A DNA stretch of 64,000 nt from Gnetum montanum (GCA_015680685.1 MNCI01018059.1:431008-495007); one strand, 5' to 3'; positions 25,170-37,755 are shown, numbered from the stretch's first letter. Made by a program: numbers and translations. The notes: generated from the letters alone by a model not told the origin.

Positions 25170-27049
25170 CAAGCAAGATTAATAAATATTTTTCATTTTC
25201 TTTGATTTTACAACTTTTTGTTTTCTAGTTTTTCATTTTTCAACTTTTTGTTTTATCTTTTTATTGTTTTATCTTTTTGTGTGTTTGTATTTTCATGTTT
25301 TTGTAAGTAATCTCATCTACGAATAAAACACTCATGTGGATCGTTGGTTGAGATGTGTTTTATGTTATTAAGTCATGAGTGATCAATTATTTGAAACAGT
25401 GAGCCCATTACATCCACTCATCCACTCTATAAATAAAGAGGTTCTGTTCAAGGGTACAGTGATATTCTTGAAATTTTTAAAACTTAAAATTAATTTTGTG
25501 TTCATTGTACCCAGAATGAAGAAGGATGGACCAAGAGGGAATGATTAGGGTGTGACATCAAGGGGACTTGTGGATTCTCTTTGGTGATGCCTATGGGAGT
25601 TATCATGCAAGATGGTTGTACTAAGATCCTTGTAGATTTAATGAAAAATGGGAGTAAGAGTAATCAAAAGGGCACTCAAAAATCAAAAGCTGTTCTAGGG
25701 GGTCCCACTGGAAAGACATGCACCCATGCCTGAAGGTTGGCGGCTTCTCTGGATTCAGTAAAGTGAAAAAAGAAAAAAAAGAAAGAGAAAAAGAAAAATG
25801 AAGTGCCATAAAACAAAAACCACTCCTCCCTTGTACTAAATGCCAAGTGATCGTACACCTTGTTGTTATGGTACTCTCATAGTTGTTCACCATGGGATGA
25901 AACAATGTGATGTCACTGATTAGAAGGATGGACTTGGTCCTAATTTTGGAACGATGGGTTAATGACACCTTAATCATGCTTTACACATAGGATTCATTGT
26001 GCCCTGGTCAGCTACCTCATGTCCCAATCTCTACGATCCCTTTGTATACTTCGTCTCATCTCACTGTTCATGTAATTGTAGCTCGTGTCCCATGTAGCAT
26101 AGAATTTTCATCTCATTTCGGTGATATTTACATGCGTGTGTTTTGTGAAGTTAGTGCAGATTACATTTAACCCTTCTAGTGCCCACAGACACTTTAAGTG
26201 TGATTACACAAGGGCATAATAGGTTGAAACCTGCTTTGGGGAGGACCCACTTGTGTAATTTTGTTGTAATCTTTATTAATTCTCTAGCTAGAACACACAA
26301 TTTCTTACCCTCAGCTTAATTTTTCATAATTTTTTTCCCTTATTACCATCACATAGCCTATTTCTCTACCATATGAGGTCCTTATTGATAAATTCCACAC
26401 CATCATAATTTTCATGCCTTCAGAACTAGTTGAATTACCCTAGAACCCTTTAACAAGTGTCCAGATGTCCTTAGTTTACATCGTTTAATTTCAACAACAT
26501 ATTAAAAAATCAGCACATTCTAAATGCCCTAACTTTAATGAAAATATATATACGTGACCCCCCTGTGCTAATCAACATCATTTGCAACTGTTCACGTAGG
26601 GGAAGTTTTTCAAATGTCCTCTCTACGACTTGCGATTGTGCATCCCTTACTTTCATATCCATAACTCGCTCGCTGGTACTCTGATTTTCATTCCGTTTGA
26701 ACCTACTTGAACCCAGAGTGCTTAGCTTAGTCGTGGGTGAGGGGGCACATGCCGAATAGTGCATAAATTTTTTGAAATTCATTATCACCCAAAGGACATC
26801 TTTAAGGGTAATTAGTTCTAAAATTAAGAATAGAATGTGTCAAAAACAATTTCACCCCCTTAGCTATACCAGAAAAATTAAATTTGGAAACCACCTAAGA
26901 AAAGAGGACTCAACACTATAATCTTTTGGGGACAGTTCTTCTAATAATTAACATCACATGGAAATAAAGTAAATCTATTACGGCAAGCAGTAAGGTATAA
27001 CCTAACTTTGGTAACAACCTTACTAACGATTGGTCCCGTGTGATTGCAG
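25170..27049 (+). other. Inner element, non-coding stretch before the 3' ORF
   Basis: No gene. It shares landmarks with the 3' regions of the other Athila-like elements (GCTTTGGGGAGGACCCAC near 26232, AGTAAGGTATAAC near 26990). It ends in TGTGATTGCAG directly before ATGGC, a splice-acceptor-like site that would make the following ORF available on a spliced mRNA. Confidence 0.6.
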
Positions 27050-29730
27050 ATGGCCCCGAAACGCGAACAACAGGAAGGTCCTGCCCAAGGTGGAAGCAAA
27101 TGAGCCCAAAGAGGTGGAAGAAAAGGTCCTGTCGGAAAACATGCAGAATAGGAGGAATAATCATTCAGTGTTCATCAAGAAGATCCTCTTACTATACAGT
27201 TCGGGTAGGCAGAAGTAGGAGATACCCTCTTTGAAAGTGGTGCTTGGTATTTAGGGGAAACGTATCAATTTTGGCACAATAAAGAAGAAAGCACCATGGT
27301 TAACATTTGTGGTGTGACTGTAGACTTTTCTGCACAGGAGATTTCAGAAGTGTTAAACCTTCCGAATTCAGGCCCCCATGTTGCTCGGTTATCTACCCGA
27401 TCAGACCCTGATGTGCAAAAAGATTGGTTAGAGAAGGATTATGGCAGAGATAAAGATTTTGGTGATCTAACAACGGAAGAGTGGGTTTATTTCAAAATTG
27501 GAACCTATCACCTCTTCCCCACAAAAGATTTGAAAAGAATATTAACATATGCGGCGAGAGGATGTGCAGTGTTGATGGGAAAGGTTAATGCTAACCTTCC
27601 CCATCTATATTTGACGGAGATCCTAAGGCGATTCGAAGAACGGAAGTTAGGGAAGCTGGCATTACCTTTTCCCTGCCTTACCAGAAAATTGTGCCGACAG
27701 GTTGGTATTCGGGGTATTCGGGGATACACAAATGACGTCCTCCAAAAGGCTGAAAATGCTTCTTATGCTGAGTTATTAAAGGTGCCAGCTCCAAGAAAGA
27801 GGACTAGCGAAGAGCTGGGACCAGATGAAGAAGAAGAACAGATGACTAGATCCCCTGCAACTCAACTTGCATGACCCAGTCAACCTCCAGCCATAGGTCC
27901 CAGCCAACAACAAGAAGCAGGACCCATCATAGGCTAGGATCAGCCACCGTTGCTACAAGACTACAGACCGTCGATGAGCCATCTTAGGGCCATCGCCGAG
28001 ACGGTTAGTTGTGGAAGTCGTGATGACGCAAATCTCTTCCATGTCATCGATGATGCCGACCAGCCTACTATTTCATTAGATCGCACAAGGGGTGAATTTT
28101 CCATCCAAATAGGAGGAGGCAAAAGCAGATGGTCACAATAGATCTCTGGAAACATGGCATCTTTTCAAGTGCAGTTAAAGACTGGTGAAGGGGCCACTGT
28201 GGTGGTCATGCAACACCAGGATGCCGCAGAAGCTGTTGAAGTGGTTGCTGACCACATCAAAGAATCTTTCAATGTACCTATTGTGCCACTGACAGATCTT
28301 TTAGAAGCACAGGATGGTCAAACTCTTGCCAGAACCTCAATGACTCTTGCGGAACATGAGGATGCACTGGATAGATTGCTTCAAACAAGACAAGTTTTGA
28401 TGTCTCTGTTTGACATCCCCCAGGATGTAACAGTAATTCAATCAGACCTCATTTCCACAAAGGGAAAGTTGGTCATATCCGAAGTAAGGGTAGAGAATGC
28501 TGAAGCTGAAGTGCAGAAGCTACAAGAGTAGCTCGTAGCCTTACAAGCAGCACAACGGGATCCTTTGCAATTTGTTCCCGTAGACCAGCTAAACAATTTC
28601 AGAATCAAGTAATTAACAAAACTAATTGCAAAAAATAAGAAGGTGGTAGAAGAAAAGGAGACGGCCACTTGGGATGCCTTCATAGCTCAAGTGCAAACTC
28701 ATGCACATCTTAAGGCACTCAAGGCCTTAGGAGAAGAAAATAAGCAGTTGGTTGCAGATAACTTTCAGTTGACTTCTGTGAAGAAACAAAAGAATGTTCT
28801 CGATGAACACTTTCATCAGTTACGAGAACAGTTCATTTGGGTCAACCGAGATGTAAGCTATTTAGCTAGAGAAAAACAAACCCTCTCAATGGAGGAGGTA
28901 CACACTGTTCGACAAAAATCAGCCATCGAGATAAGCATGTGGCAGAATGAGGCTAAATGACATGAGAAGCTGAAGGAGCATTTCCGTGATCAGGTGGGGA
29001 TGTACAAACAAATCCTGGAGAAGGAGATCCATATGGCTCAAATCAACAACATCAGTGCTCAGCACACTGATTGCTGGAGAAGGAGATCCATATGGCTCAA
29101 ATCAACAACATCAGTGCTCAGCACACTGATTGGAGGGCCATATTGGACACTTACGCCTTTGCCCACCAAGCGGAAATTAAGAACCAGGACCTGCAGATCT
29201 AAGACTTGACTGAATACATGGAGCTGGCAAACCTTAGATATGCCAACTTGGCCATGTTAATAGTAGGATGCCCAAGGTCAGAGCTCGAGCAGCAAGTAGA
29301 TTCCACCCATACCAAATATGAAGCAGAATTTGCAGAACGAAAGAAGCTGGCTGAGAAACTAGATGTTGCAAATTTTGAACTTGCGATGGTAAAAGAGAGC
29401 TACCATGGACAGAATGATGTTGCAACTGACTTGGCTCGACAGCTAACAAAGCTTCATGAATACAAAGACAAAGCCAGAGCCTATGAATAGGAACGATGGG
29501 TGTTCGCGGCATGGTATGTTAAAGCCAATTAGATGTTTCTGCAACTACTCTGTCCGTGGAAGGTGCTGACTTTGTCAAACATCGGAACATTAGCATGGAC
29601 GGCACAAGATCCTTGGACCGAAGAGGATAAGCTCTAGGCCATTCTTCAGCGTCGTCAACCTTCCAAGCTTGGAGCAAGTGACAAAGGGAAAGCACCCATG
29701 GAGGAGCCACCACGGCTAGGAACTACATGA
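27050..29730 (+). pseudogene. Large 3' ORF in the Athila envelope-like position, transposon-protein domain plus coiled coil
   Basis: The frame begins MAPKREQQEGPAQ directly after a splice-acceptor-like CAG and runs about 890 codons. Residues about 85-230 resemble the putative plant transposon protein domain found in plant retroelement ORFs (VDFSAQEISEVLNLPNSG, EWVYFKIGTYHLFPTKDLKR). From about residue 370 to the end it is a Gln/Glu/Lys/Leu-rich coiled coil. Around fifteen nonsense codons occur, most of them TAG or TGA, and a 59-bp tandem duplication at 29015 shifts the frame. No signal peptide or membrane segment is visible, so envelope function is not supported by sequence. The role is unknown. 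Confidence 0.7.
29015..29132. repeat. 59-bp tandem duplication within the 3' ORF
   Basis: CTGGAGAAGGAGATCCATAT begins at 29015 and again at 29074. Because 59 is not a multiple of three, the second copy is read in another frame, and the coiled-coil frame resumes only in a different phase. The copies are nearly identical, so the event is recent. Confidence 0.92.
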
Positions 29731-29901
29731 GTTCCACATTTTTGTAGTTGTAGTATTTTTTCTCTGTGTTGTGTCTTCCCACACTATGACATTAGTCCAT
29801 TTCTTTTTCCAGTTAATAATCCCATACCTATCCACTATGTAATCAATGAAGCTTGTTCTCCTTGTAACTCGAGGATGAGTTTTTATTTATTCGTGGGGGT
29901 A

Positions 29902-30767
29902 TGATGAGACACGATTCACATAGACCGCGATATCGCGTACGTCGCGATATCGCAGTCCGCCGCCATATCTATAAATAAGAGGCAGCTTTCCCAGTTTTAG
30001 GGATCCCAGTTTTAGAGTAGTGAAGCTCTGGCAGTTTGATCCCTCCAGAGTTAGATTTTTTCTCGTGTCTACCCACAGTGTGGTGAATGTACTTGTACGG
30101 TGTCTTTATTCGAGTGTGCCGTACTTGGACACGCACATGACCGGAAATAAAGATCGAGATTACTTTATCATTGCAGCATTCACTTTGTTATTTATTTATT
30201 TGTTATTTATTTAATGTTATTTACTATTTTCTCTCTCTCACCCTTAAACTCCTAGAACGCGGAACGAGTATGACTTGATTACGAGCATTTAAGTGTGACT
30301 GCTTGGTAGCCCAGTGGTGTAGCTAGGATCTACGCTTGGTAACCCAGTGGTGTATTTGGGATCTACGCTTGGTAATCCCAGTGGTGTACCTAGGATCTAC
30401 GCTTGGTAGTCCCAGTGGTAGTCGTGCACGAGGTCCAAGATGTGTACGGTTGATCAAGGAATCGGTTGCTCATCGCACTTAGGCTAGATTAGATTTTGTT
30501 ACCCTTTTCCCCCTAGCTTAGCTTAGTTAAATATTATTTTTCACTGCCTTCAGGAGTAGCATAGATTAGGAACACATCATACACCTCACACTAGACTAAA
30601 CCATACGTGACAAATATACAATACTAGTCTAGGTGGGAAGATAGTGAACTGCGACCTAAGGCTAACTATCTAGGTGCCACAACTAGTCCATTTGCGGAGA
30701 TTGACTGGATTGCGCGTTGGATGCTCGTTTCTTATGGTTGAGTGTAGGGGTACCTCGCCACTCATCA
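29902..30767 (+). repeat. Inner element 3' LTR
   Basis: 866 bp starting TGATGAGACA directly after the polypurine tract (TCGTGGGGGTA). It has a short U3 with CGCGATATCGCG-type palindromes, a TATA-like CTATAAATAAGAGG at about 29969, and terminal CTCATCA. It is complete and can be used to reconstruct what is missing in the 5' copy. Confidence 0.95.
30301..30420. repeat. 33-bp repeats inside the inner 3' LTR
   Basis: Four units beginning GCTTGGTA at 30301, 30334, 30367 and 30401, each with CCCAGTGG; the last is truncated. Related single units occur in the other Athila-like LTRs (for example near 38217), so the array is a local expansion. The matching segment of the 5' LTR is hidden behind the N at 22913. 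Confidence 0.85.
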
Positions 30768-30772
30768 GGTGT

Positions 30773-31088
30773 GAACGGTAAGTGGGAATGGATGCTAACG
30801 CTAGGTTAATTTAGACTTAGTTAGTTAGTTAAAGTTAGTAATTAGTCTCTTCAACCCTTCACCTCACTAGCATAGGAGATAAAACTAGAAAAGCTATAAA
30901 AATCATATACCTCAGACTTACTTAATCATACACTGTGAAAAATACAAGTAAGTCTGGGAAGACAACGAATAATTAACCTTAAATGTTCCATGAGCCATGT
31001 AGGCACTTAGTCTGTGGAGTTCGACCAGATCACGTGTGTTACGCTCGTATTCGTATGGTTGAGTGTAGGGATACCTCGCGACTCATCA
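30773..31088 (+). repeat. Outer element 5' LTR, right segment
   Basis: Continuation of the LTR interrupted at 22486. It begins right after the second GGTGT and ends CGACTCATCA at 31088. Matching sequence is at 36976-37291. Confidence 0.9.
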
Positions 31089-31108
31089 TTGGCGCCGTTG
31101 CTGGGGAC
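31089..31108 (+). promoter_or_regulatory. Primer-binding site of the outer element, Asp-tRNA type
   Basis: TTGGCGCCGTTGCTGGGGAC directly follows the LTR. It is complementary to the 3' end of plant tRNA-Asp with one mismatch. Confidence 0.85.
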
Positions 31109-31229
31109 TAAGTATTTGTGCGCTAAGTAGAACATAGAAAATTACTCACATCGTTGGGAGCTTAAACAAACCTTAGAGTTAATTAAACGAAAAATAAATA
31201 ATAGTTAAATAGTACATCGATAAGACAAA

Positions 31230-34200
31230 ATGTCTTCTTCTTCTTCTCACAAGAGCAATACACCACCTAGGGATCATACGAGAAACAGTCGGCAGTCCAA
31301 AACACAACCAAAATCAGCCAGTTCCTCAACAATACCAAGTGGTATATACCCATCCTAATGAGTATATACCTGATTATACTTTCATCCTCCATTAGGATGA
31401 ATAGATGCGTTGGAGAGACTTGCATGGTAACATAGTGTTACCCCTAGATCGTGTAGTCCCCAACATGCTCCTTCGTGCTTTGGCACATATCGGCATGATG
31501 GAATTGTACGCTGAATACGTTGCAGCAGATTTTGACATGAGGGATTGTCATCCTACAGTAGTGCAACGTCTAAGGGACTCAAGGCAAGAGAGCCAACATA
31601 CACGGTTGAAGGGCAAAGAGGTTTCGCACGTCCTAAGTGAAATTGGAGATGGTGAACCACTTATAATGGGTTCTCTATCGAAAGATGTTTTTCCTCCTAA
31701 TGATGGTGAGGAGGTGGGGTATTAGAACTTACGCTCAATGATACATAACCTTGGTTCTAATCCCCATGAACTCCAACTGTTCACTAAGGGAACACCAGTA
31801 CATGATAAGGATGGGCACTCTGATCGTCATCACGATCGGGGCCGAAGCCACAGAAGAGAAGGTAGGAAACATCGTTAAGGTGATGGTTCTCCTTCTTCTT
31901 CCCCTTCTTCACATCATTCAACCTCTCCTTCCACATCAAGGCACAGCCATCAAGAGCATAACGGTGAGGATAGAGGTAGGCAAAATGAGAGACCTCGACG
32001 AGAGAGTTGAGAGAGAGGACGAGGGTAGTCTAGAGAGTTTAGGCATGAATGAAGGGAAAGTAGGAAACAACGAAGACATCATAGATGTCATGAAAGAGGT
32101 GATCATGACGAACCCCTACTTGCCACTTGAAGCATGCTAAATATAACGGAGGCAGTGAGAATCCCAACAAGGCATTTAAAAGATAGTCAGATCAAGCGCT
32201 TAGACATGAACAATATCCCACACTTTGGAGGGGGATACAATGTGGATCCACAAAATCATTTACAGGCATTTCATGATGCTTGTGCCTTGCAAAACATAGA
32301 GAACAAGTGGTAGAAACTAAAGTTGTTTCCCAGGACACTCATTAAGGAAGCAGAGAGTTGGTACTGGTCCTTAGAATCGGAAACCATTAGGAGGTGGAGT
32401 ACGATGTTAGAACTTTTCAATGACAAATATCAAACGTACTCTAGAGTCTCTAATTTGTGTAAGCAGATCCAAGGATGGAAGCAAGGAATTCATGAACCCT
32501 TGGATGCTACAATGGCCCGATACTATGCATTGCTACATCGTTGCCCGAGCCATGGTTATGTGTAGCGGGATCAACTCCACCACATCGTAGATGGGCTAAG
32601 GTATGAAACTAGGAGAACCCTTGGGACTTATGCCCAAGGGTGATTATCGGAACTTAGATCCCATGAGATTCATTGATTGTTGGAGTAAGTAGCCAAAGAA
32701 GAAGGAGAGCTACGAGAAAGAGAGAGTGCGGAAGAATATGACCGTGATCCCTCTCTTCGAAAGAAGGGAGTAAGATTTTGTGATGAAGAGGATGAGTCAC
32801 CACTCGAGGAGTTGGTGAACAGAAAAACCTTGTTGCTTTAGAAGCTAACAACGGAAGTGGCAGCTAAGGTAGATCAAATACAGGACTTCTTGGATAGTAG
32901 ACTTGAACTTGTCCTGAAAATTGTAGAGGAGTCTAAGGAAGAACGAGGTAGTGATAAGGACAAGAACAAGCGGAGAGATTTAGGCCCTGCACGTGACAAG
33001 GGTAAGGAGAAATTAACTATCTCCGATGTGGTTGTGGATTTGAACACAGACAATGACGGTGGATGTGAGATCTGCTACTATGATCATCCTAAGGGATGTT
33101 GTCCAATCATCTCACATCTACAAGAGTCTAGGGTGTATGCACTCAAATCGAGACTCAATAGACAGCAGACACCCCGAAGGTTACCTTATCCTCAAGGTAA
33201 CCCAAGGCAGTTCCACCAACCATTGATGTACTATCCAAGTGGAACTCCATCACAACCCATCGAGCAACATCAGTAGTGGCAATACCCATAGTCATGGGGG
33301 ATGCCACCACCTAAACATCAATACCCTTATCGGAAGCCAGACCCATATGGATATTACGTGCAGCTACTGACCTCTCTAAGTCAATCCATGGGTCACACAA
33401 CTCCCCAACGTCACTACCAAGTTCAGGAGTACTTTATAAGGACTCCTTCTCCTCCACATCCATGCCATCCTCCTAATCCGTCCACCTCTCTTCCATCGGT
33501 AGTTCCCATACCACCCGCTCCAACAATGCAAGGGGAACTCCCCACTCAACCGTAGCAACGTAATGCTACGAGAGCCGTAAACATTCAACCCGCTGCTGGT
33601 TCTGACAACTACAAAAAGAAAAGACCTTTCTTCAGAACCAAAAACCCAGACAAGCTCTCACAACAACAAGTGATTGAGTCTATGCACACTCCTCCAACAC
33701 ATAATGCTTCGGAGCTCCCTTCAATCCAACATTAGAGCTCAACGCAAACGGTTATGTTAACACATACCGTAACTGATTAGATCAAGGTAGGCCACCTTCC
33801 TAGGAAACTAACTGATCCTGGGAGTCCCTTAATCTACCTCCAAGTCACTGGGAACGAATCACATAAGGCTCTTCTTGACTCAGGTTATGGAGTCAACTTA
33901 ATTTCATGAGAGATGTATCAAGCCTAGAACCTGCCCCAACTTAAGAAGAGCAACATTCAACTAGAGCTGGCTGAGCAGTCCATCACCATTCCCTTGGGAT
34001 TGGTGGAGGACATTGTCACCACTGTGTGTGGTTGGTCATACCCAGCTGATTTCCTGGTGATAGAAGTTAACAATGACAAAAGGGACTTCCCAATTATAAT
34101 GGGAAGGGCATGGCTAAGCATAATAGACTCATGCCTAGGGATCCACGATCTTTCCCTAGAGATATCCAAGGTAAATATTTATGGAAAGATCAAGAAGAAG

Positions 34201-34377
34201 AAAGATCCATGCATCACATACAGTGATTCATTGGGTGATGACATGGAGGAATGCTTTGCATCTCTTCCATGCAACAAGTGTGTCCTTGAAACGATGAGAA
34301 AAAGATGGCTGTATGTAGCAACCACACAACAAGTAGTAGACACCCCATGGTTGACAGCTACTCGAAAGAGCAACTGA
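31230..34377 (+). pseudogene. Gag-protease polyprotein of the outer element
   Basis: A start codon at 31230 (MSSSSSHKSNTPPR) is followed by one frameshift. From 31405 a single frame continues to 34377 with about twenty in-frame stops. The gag core (IPHFGGGYNVDPQ, SWYWSLESETIRRWSTMLE, HEPLDATMARYYALL) aligns with the inner gag. A zinc-knuckle-like CEICYYDHPKGCC lies near 33066. The aspartic protease shows LLDSGYGVNLI near 33870 and FPIIMGRAWLSI near 34088. Most stops are TAG or TGA at positions where Gln or Arg is one C-to-T change away, for example KW-stop-KLKLF where the inner copy has WQILKLF. Confidence 0.85.
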
Positions 34378-36461
34378 CAAACATGCATGGAACGAACTAA
34401 GGGAACAACTCATGCCAATAATGAAGGCATAGACACATTGGAATATGAGCGTCGTCGACTTCCACCCTTTAATTTAAGAACATCAATGGGGAGAAGTTGG
34501 GCACTTCTAAGAAATTCAAACAGGCACTCGTTATTTCAGATCTCTCCCTTTCCATTCAATCATGGGGGAGATGGCCACCTATGCTAATCATTTGGGGCCC
34601 TCAGTTATTTTTAAGTTTTTGTTTTACACATTTTTTTTTTACAAATTTCTTTAAATTTTCTTATTTTTGTTTTACAACATTGTTATACTTTTCCATTTTG
34701 TGTGTATGTGTGCATGTGTTATCCACCTTGTAAGTTTGTCACCCAATAAGTATTCTGGATGATAGTATGAACTATTTTTCATATTGATTGCTAATGTTTG
34801 GTTTTTGCCTTTAAGTCATGATGTTGATACTAAGGTATGTTTCTTTTGATATGACAGACAATGAGTCCACTTCATCCATTCATCCACAAATTTCTATGGT
34901 CTCTCTTAGCTTGGAAATGTACAGTCCCTTTCTAATAAAAACTATAACGAATCGGTGACTGGGCATTTCTCAAACTAAGGAAGGACTCAAGGATTGAAAA
35001 GGATGTGACTTTAAGGGAACTTGATGCATTTGTGTTGGCCGTTCTCTTAGGTGCTTGGATGTTTTCTTCTTAAGTTTTCTTACCATTTCGACGTTACCCA
35101 ATTATCGGGAAGCTGAGCAAATAAAAATAACAAAGTCTTTGCATGGTGTGGTTCTCATGCATAAACACATAAAAAAAAAGGAAAAAGAAAAAGAAAAAGA
35201 AAAAGTGAGAATTCAAAGCACACCCCTTAGACGAAATAATCATTTGGGCTACAATCACTGGTTATGGAACTAAAATAAACATGTTTCCTCTAACTAAGGC
35301 CCTTCTCGCTTCCCATTCTTCTCTTCTTTTGTTTCGTTGGAATGGTGGTGACTCTTGGAGTAGGCATTCTTGTTACTTCAGGAGGATGGATTAGCTGAAT
35401 GTATTAATGCGAAGTCACTAGAAGTGGTTTGTTTGAGGCCAGACTTGGAATGGGATCTGCTAAGTCACATTAATCATGAAACACACAAGGGGCTGTACAC
35501 CACCTTGTTCTTGGGATTCCATTCCTTTCTCTTCTCTTCATTCTTCTCTCCATTGTTCACCTCATTTCCTGTTGTATCATTAGTGTATATCTTAGTTGAC
35601 ACATTGTTTTCTTTTCAGTAAATTATTGCAGTTAAGACTTTAACTCTTGTTCCAAATGACATTCTCAGAGCCTACGAACTCTTCGAATATGGGTTTGTTA
35701 GGGCATTGGCCTGCTTTGGGGAGGATCCATTGATGTTCCTATTTGGTGCACCAGTTAAATTCTTTCCCTTAACATTTTTGCAATCGATTTTCTTCTGTTC
35801 ATTTCCATCTTGACATCCATTCCATCAACGTTATAGTTGTCTCTTTTTCTTCATCTTTATTTTTCCTTTTCTTTCTCCATTCTATCGCTACTGGAGGTTC
35901 GCGATTAGTCAAGAGGGTATAGGGCCCAATTCTTTCGATTTTCTCCTAACCCCTACACCTTCGGTAGTCACCAATATTATATCTTCAGATCCACAATCAG
36001 CCATACGAAAACTCAGTTAATGGATCTATCACCGAAGCAAGGTATCAACTGCATTGAAATTCATTTACCCTTGTTAATATAAGATTGTGTTGTGTGTGCA
36101 GATGGCAGTCATACAACAACGGATTGGATCTGGAGAGAACACTTGGAATGGAGCAGTGCTAAAGTAGTTATGCAAAGGAGCAAGATTGATGGTGTGCTCA
36201 TGAATGGACAATAAAAGATGCAACCTTGGCGTTGGCAGCACCAAAAATTTCTTTTTCTCTCTCTTTCTCTTTCTTAGCTGCCAAATAAGGCCTGATGTCA
36301 AATGTAATTAGGTGTTCACTCTTGTTGTTATGAACACCAGTTTTGTAATGATGATTCGTTCACATGTCATCCCATTAGTTCCATTTGAGTCAATAATCCC
36401 ATACCTTCCCGATATTATTGTAAGGAACTTGAGGATGAGTTTTTATTCAGTTATGGGGGTA
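34378..36461 (+). other. 3' region of the outer element; pol is deleted
   Basis: Sequence after the protease joins directly to DNA matching 1250-3190 of element A (GGGGGAGATGGCCACCTATG at both). All of reverse transcriptase, RNase H and integrase has been lost. The rest holds A- and T-rich tracts, a TGTGTGCAG-ATGGC junction at 36102 and the polypurine tract (GTTATGGGGGTA) before 36462. No intact gene. Confidence 0.75.
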
Positions 36462-37291
36462 TGATGGGATGCGATATTGCAGTCATTACAATATCGCATC
36501 CCACGTGATATAGCGTCGTCCCCCGCGATATCGAGTACGCGATATCGCGGTGCGCTGCCAAGTCTATAAATAAGAGGCGACTCTCCCTTATTTTCCATCT
36601 TAGGCTTAGACCGTAGTGAAACTCTGGCAGTTTGACCTCTCCAGAGATAGAATATTTTCCATGTGCCTGCAGTAGGAGCTCCAAAGTGAATGGATCTTTA
36701 TTCAAGCAAACATTGTACTTGAACACAAGTTTGTGTACGACAATAAAGACGAACTTCTTGGATAAACCTTGCAGTGCATAGAATAGGCTAAATAGGATTT
36801 TATTTAATGTTATTTATTGTTTATCATTTAATCGCTTTCTTAGTTATTAAATCTCTCTCAACCCTTCTCTCCTAGTTAAGTGCCTCAGTACGACCGCTTC
36901 GAGCACGTGCATTACGCGTGGTGATCCCAACAACGACTAGCATTTGGTAATCATAGTTGCATTGGTTCATGGTGTGAACGGTAAGTGGGAATGGATGCCG
37001 ACGCTAGGTTAATTTAGACTTACTTAGTTAGTTAAAGTTAGTAATTAGTCTCTTCAACCCTTCACCTCACTAGCATAGGAGATAAAACTAGAAAAGCTAT
37101 AAAAATCATATACCTTAGACTTACTTAACCATACACCGTGACAAATACAAATAAGACTCGGAAGACAACGAATAATTAACCTTAAGTGTTCCATGAGGCA
37201 TGTAGGCACCTAGTCTACGGAGTTCGACTGAATCGCATGTGTTACGCTCATATTCGTATGGTTGAGTGTAGGGGTACATCGCCACTCATCA
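36462..37291 (+). repeat. Outer element 3' LTR
   Basis: 830 bp from TGATGGGATG to CACTCATCA, followed by ACATT. It matches the split 5' LTR (832 bp in two pieces). U3 carries several GATATC palindromes and a TATA-like CTATAAATAAGAGG at about 36563. Confidence 0.93.
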
Positions 37292-37296
37292 ACATT

Positions 37297-37750
37297 TAAG
37301 ACAAACATATAATATTATAGCAAAAGTCCTATATGATCTTTTGTTGTTAGATCTAGTGTTAGTTGGCCTCTTTTTGAGTTAGAATTTAATTTTCAAGATA
37401 CGAATGTAATGTTTGTCCAATAGATATTTTGGGTCTTTCAAATGTAATAAAAACTTAGTTTTAGTGTCATTACATATTGTAATTTTGTAAAATTTCTTTG
37501 AATCATAGTAAATAATGTGTTCTTGAATATTTTACATATATTAAGATATGAAACTTCCTCATGAAAACATTTTATATCTTGGATTATCAATGTCATATTT
37601 TTGGAATATGTATCTACTATGATTTTAAAGGGATTACAAGTGTATGCTATAAATTGACAAATGGCTTCAACTTGTAAGGGCATCATATCTATTTGAGGAA
37701 GCATAATATCATGTAGTGTTTATCTCTTCAGTTTGAATTATTCTAACTAG
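37297..37750. other. AT-rich DNA right of the nested elements
   Basis: This is the right flank of the ACATT target, so it continues the sequence that includes the LINE relic at 21830. A minus-strand frame (37438-37704, 88 codons) has protein-like composition but no motif I recognise. No gene is called. Confidence 0.4.
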
Positions 37751-37755
37751 GAAAG

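Larger units (their letters stand above)
22487..30767 (+). mobile_element. Inner Athila-like LTR element, non-autonomous (gag plus 3' ORF)
   Basis: It starts TGATGAGACG and ends CACTCATCA, with target duplication GGTGT on both sides (22482-22486, 30768-30772). Order: 5' LTR, Asp-tRNA-type primer-binding site, gag (23190-25169), a 1.9-kb leader-like stretch, a second ORF (27050-29730), polypurine tract and 3' LTR. There is no protease, reverse transcriptase or integrase. The second ORF sits in the position of the Athila envelope-like gene and follows a splice-acceptor-like CAG. Length is 8.28 kb plus roughly 0.3 kb lost at a single N. Confidence 0.92.
21971..37291 (+). mobile_element. Outer Athila-like LTR element, non-autonomous, with a nested insertion
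   Basis: LTR ends TGATGGGACA at 21971 and CACTCATCA at 37291 are flanked by the target duplication ACATT (21966-21970, 37292-37296). The 5' LTR is split at 22486/30773 by the inner element; removing that leaves about 7.0 kb. It holds a primer-binding site, a gag-protease frame, a 3' region and a 3' LTR. Reverse transcriptase, RNase H and integrase are absent: protease sequence near 34370 runs directly into the 3' region. The element would need an autonomous relative such as element A. The LTRs look about 95% identical by eye. Confidence 0.92.

Noticed and set aside
27050-29730. Envelope (membrane fusion) protein
   Set aside because: The ORF is in the Athila envelope-like position, but I see no signal peptide, transmembrane segment or fusion motif; coiled coil alone is not enough.
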